DNA from: Opitutia bacterium UBA7441
GTDB lineage: Bacteria; Verrucomicrobiota; Verrucomicrobiia; Opitutales; Coraliomargaritaceae
NCBI GenBank assembly: GCA_002480015.1
Contig: DLQD01000070.1
Location: forward strand, 1-34,020
Length of the DNA stretch: 34,020 nt
Direction: 5' to 3'
The position numbers and the translations under genes are program-made. Under the pieces are notes generated by a model that was not told the DNA's origin, did not search any database, and worked only from the letters and a program-made list of their open reading frames with translations. This document shows, piece by piece, positions 32,822-34,020 of this stretch; within the stretch, counting starts at the first letter, position 1, and the number at the start of each line of letters is the position of its first letter.

Positions 32822-33277
32822 TTACAATAAGTCGTCGATCATGCGTACTTTACGCCGAGGTCGAGTGACGTGTTTTTGCGAAGAGTCGACAAGAAAATCA
32901 CCTTCCAAGGCTTTTCGCCCGAGTAGGATGCGACACATCATACTTTCGCGAGAGACCAAGCTAAACTCCACCTCTTTGGTGCAACCGTGGATGGTCACGT
33001 TTGTGCGTACGAAGTAGCGCTCGTGCTGATCACCATTACTGGACCGGACATGAGTCTGATGGTCAATCGGCGCAATGATCGTCTTCGTGTGTGAGCGGTC
33101 CTTACGATCAAGCACAATATCGAATTGCACCCGGTTGCCCGGCAACTCGATAATATTGTGCACATCCAGTGCAGAACGACGAGCGCCGGTATCACTTTTC
33201 GCGAGAATCGAGCCAATGCCCCAATCGGGGAGATCAACTGTTTCTTTCCAGCCAATAACCTGAGGTTTCTTACTCAC
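32822..33277 (-). CDS. RimB-like retropepsin-fold zinc protease family protein (PF05618 type)
   Basis: A 151-residue protein of the group annotated as ATP-dependent zinc proteases and known in pseudomonads as RimB. The aspartic-protease-like motif AKSDTGARRSALD (26-38, Asp29) is followed by IIAPIDHQTHVRSSNG (67-82) and MMCRILLGRKALEGDFLVD (113-131), the family signature. The start is the GTG at 33277, which overlaps the stop of the M42 peptidase gene as GTGA. A TTG one codon earlier is possible. In Pseudomonas, RimB removes glutamates added by RimK, and here rimK lies 80 bases downstream on the same strand. The 80-base spacer has no clear terminator. Confidence 0.87.
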   Translation of the reverse strand: MSKKPQVIGWKETVDLPDWGIGSILAKSDTGARRSALDVHNIIELPGNRVQFDIVLDRKDRSHTKTIIAPIDHQTHVRSSNGDQHERYFVRTNVTIHGCTKEVEFSLVSRESMMCRILLGRKALEGDFLVDSSQKHVTRPRRKVRMIDDLL

Positions 33278-34020
33278 CAAATCCCTCGCTCGCCCTTTTT
33301 AAAGGATCGCGCAACGGCAACCAGCAGTTGTACGGTGTGCTCGATGTCTTCGAGATCAACCATTTCACTAGGGGTGTGCATGTAACGTAGCGGGATCGAA
33401 AGCAGCCCTGTCGCGATACCAGCTTGCGCGACTTGAATCGCACGGGCGTCGGTTCCAGTGGGACGAGGGTCCGCTTCAATCTGATAAGGGATCTTGTTCC
33501 TCTCGGCCGCACGGATGATGTGCTCGTAGATGATCGGGTTAATGTTCGGACCACGGCAAACGATCGGGCCACCGCCTTGCTTGAAGCTGCCGTATTTGCG
33601 ATGATCGCAATCGGGTGAGTCGGTGGCGTGTCCAACGTCGACTGCAATTGCGAAATCAGGGTTTTCGGAAAAGGCAGCTGTTATCGCACCGCGAGTGCCT
33701 ATTTCTTCCTGTGTCGTGGCGGCAGCGGTGACACGGGCGTCGAGCTTATCCTTTCTCAGTCGGCGTACCGCCTCGAGCACTGCATAGGCACCAGCCTTAT
33801 CATCGAAGGCGCGTGCTACGCCTATGCTGCCGCGAATAAGCTCAAAGCTCTGGTCGTAAACTGCAGTGTCGCCGACACCGACGTATGCCTCGGCCTCTTC
33901 TCGACTCTTCACACCGATATCGATCCAGATCTCGTGTGTCTCGGGCACCTTCTTGCGGTCTTCAGGGCTCATTAGATGGATGGCACGTTTGCCAGTCACA
34001 CCCTTGACGATACCGTCCTT
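33274..34020 (-). CDS. M42-family aminopeptidase, 3' part
   Basis: The reading frame enters at the right edge, so the N-terminus and true start are outside; 248 residues are visible. The catalytic and metal motifs of M42 peptidases are present: SIGVARAFDDKAGAYAV with the bridging Asp, TTQEEIGTRGA with the catalytic Glu pair, AIAVDVGHATDSPD with the third Asp, and MHTPSEMVDLEDIEHT with the C-terminal His. The first His ligand lies in the missing part. The family includes glutamyl aminopeptidases and large TET assemblies that degrade peptides. The stop overlaps the GTG of the RimB-like gene (GTGA), which links it to the RimK cluster. Confidence 0.92.
   Translation of the reverse strand, partial: KDGIVKGVTGKRAIHLMSPEDRKKVPETHEIWIDIGVKSREEAEAYVGVGDTAVYDQSFELIRGSIGVARAFDDKAGAYAVLEAVRRLRKDKLDARVTAAATTQEEIGTRGAITAAFSENPDFAIAVDVGHATDSPDCDHRKYGSFKQGGGPIVCRGPNINPIIYEHIIRAAERNKIPYQIEADPRPTGTDARAIQVAQAGIATGLLSIPLRYMHTPSEMVDLEDIEHTVQLLVAVARSFKKGERGIW

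Noticed and set aside
1..34020. tRNA or rRNA genes, CRISPR arrays, insertion sequences, phage or toxin-antitoxin genes
   Set aside because: I read both strands for tRNA T-loop patterns, regular short repeats, transposase motifs and phage proteins and found none. Intergenic spacers are mostly too short to hold them.

Overview
The window looks like chromosomal housekeeping DNA from a Gram-negative, respiring bacterium, most likely a marine Verrucomicrobiota of the Opitutae/Puniceicoccales type. This assignment is inferred from gene content and style: an MlaE permease with an N-terminal STAS-like domain, a signal peptidase I with long extensions, a Fpg/Nei glycosylase without its zinc-finger cysteines, and an almost complete lack of Shine-Dalgarno motifs. 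No database search was possible. Coding density is high, strand switches are frequent, and there are no rRNA or tRNA genes, CRISPR arrays, transposases or phage genes.

Layout: (1) 1-1.6 kb, plus strand: the 3' part of a conserved gene of unknown function, then a spermidine-synthase-like methyltransferase fold protein. (2) 1.7-7.5 kb, minus strand: 4-alpha-glucanotransferase (malQ), signal peptidase I (lepB), and a translationally coupled group made of a left-handed beta-helix protein and the three subunits of 5-oxoprolinase (pxpB, pxpC, pxpA). (3) 7.7-9.0 kb: the GTPase HflX. (4) 9.1-12.6 kb, minus strand: a complete Mla/Pqi-type lipid transport operon (STAS-MlaE permease, ATPase, MCE protein, outer-membrane lipoprotein). 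(5) 12.7-14.6 kb, plus strand: two tandem HAD phosphatase paralogues and a hotdog thioesterase. (6) 14.6-17.1 kb: aroK and a zincless Fpg-like glycosylase on the minus strand, and an amidohydrolase on the plus strand. (7) 17.1-30.4 kb, mainly plus strand: sucA-sucB-lpdA (2-oxoglutarate dehydrogenase), convergent pyrD, an unknown protein with a hyperacidic tail, ffh, a DUF151-type nuclease-like protein, a tRNA dihydrouridine synthase, and sucC-sucD (succinyl-CoA synthetase). (8) 30.4-34.0 kb, minus strand: an M42 aminopeptidase (running off the window), a RimB-like retropepsin-fold protein, a RimK ATP-grasp ligase fused to a TrkA-C domain, and an AstE/aspartoacylase-like deacylase.

Together the central genes encode two consecutive TCA steps, 2-oxoglutarate to succinyl-CoA to succinate. 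The pxp group supplies glutamate from 5-oxoproline. The best candidate for an under-described system is the terminal M42-RimB-RimK/TrkA-C-AstE cluster, which combines one predicted amino-acid ligase with three predicted hydrolases. The other points of note are the zincless glycosylase, a row of perfect dyads and an imperfect 25-nt repeat upstream of sucA, and the acidic-tailed unknown protein before ffh.
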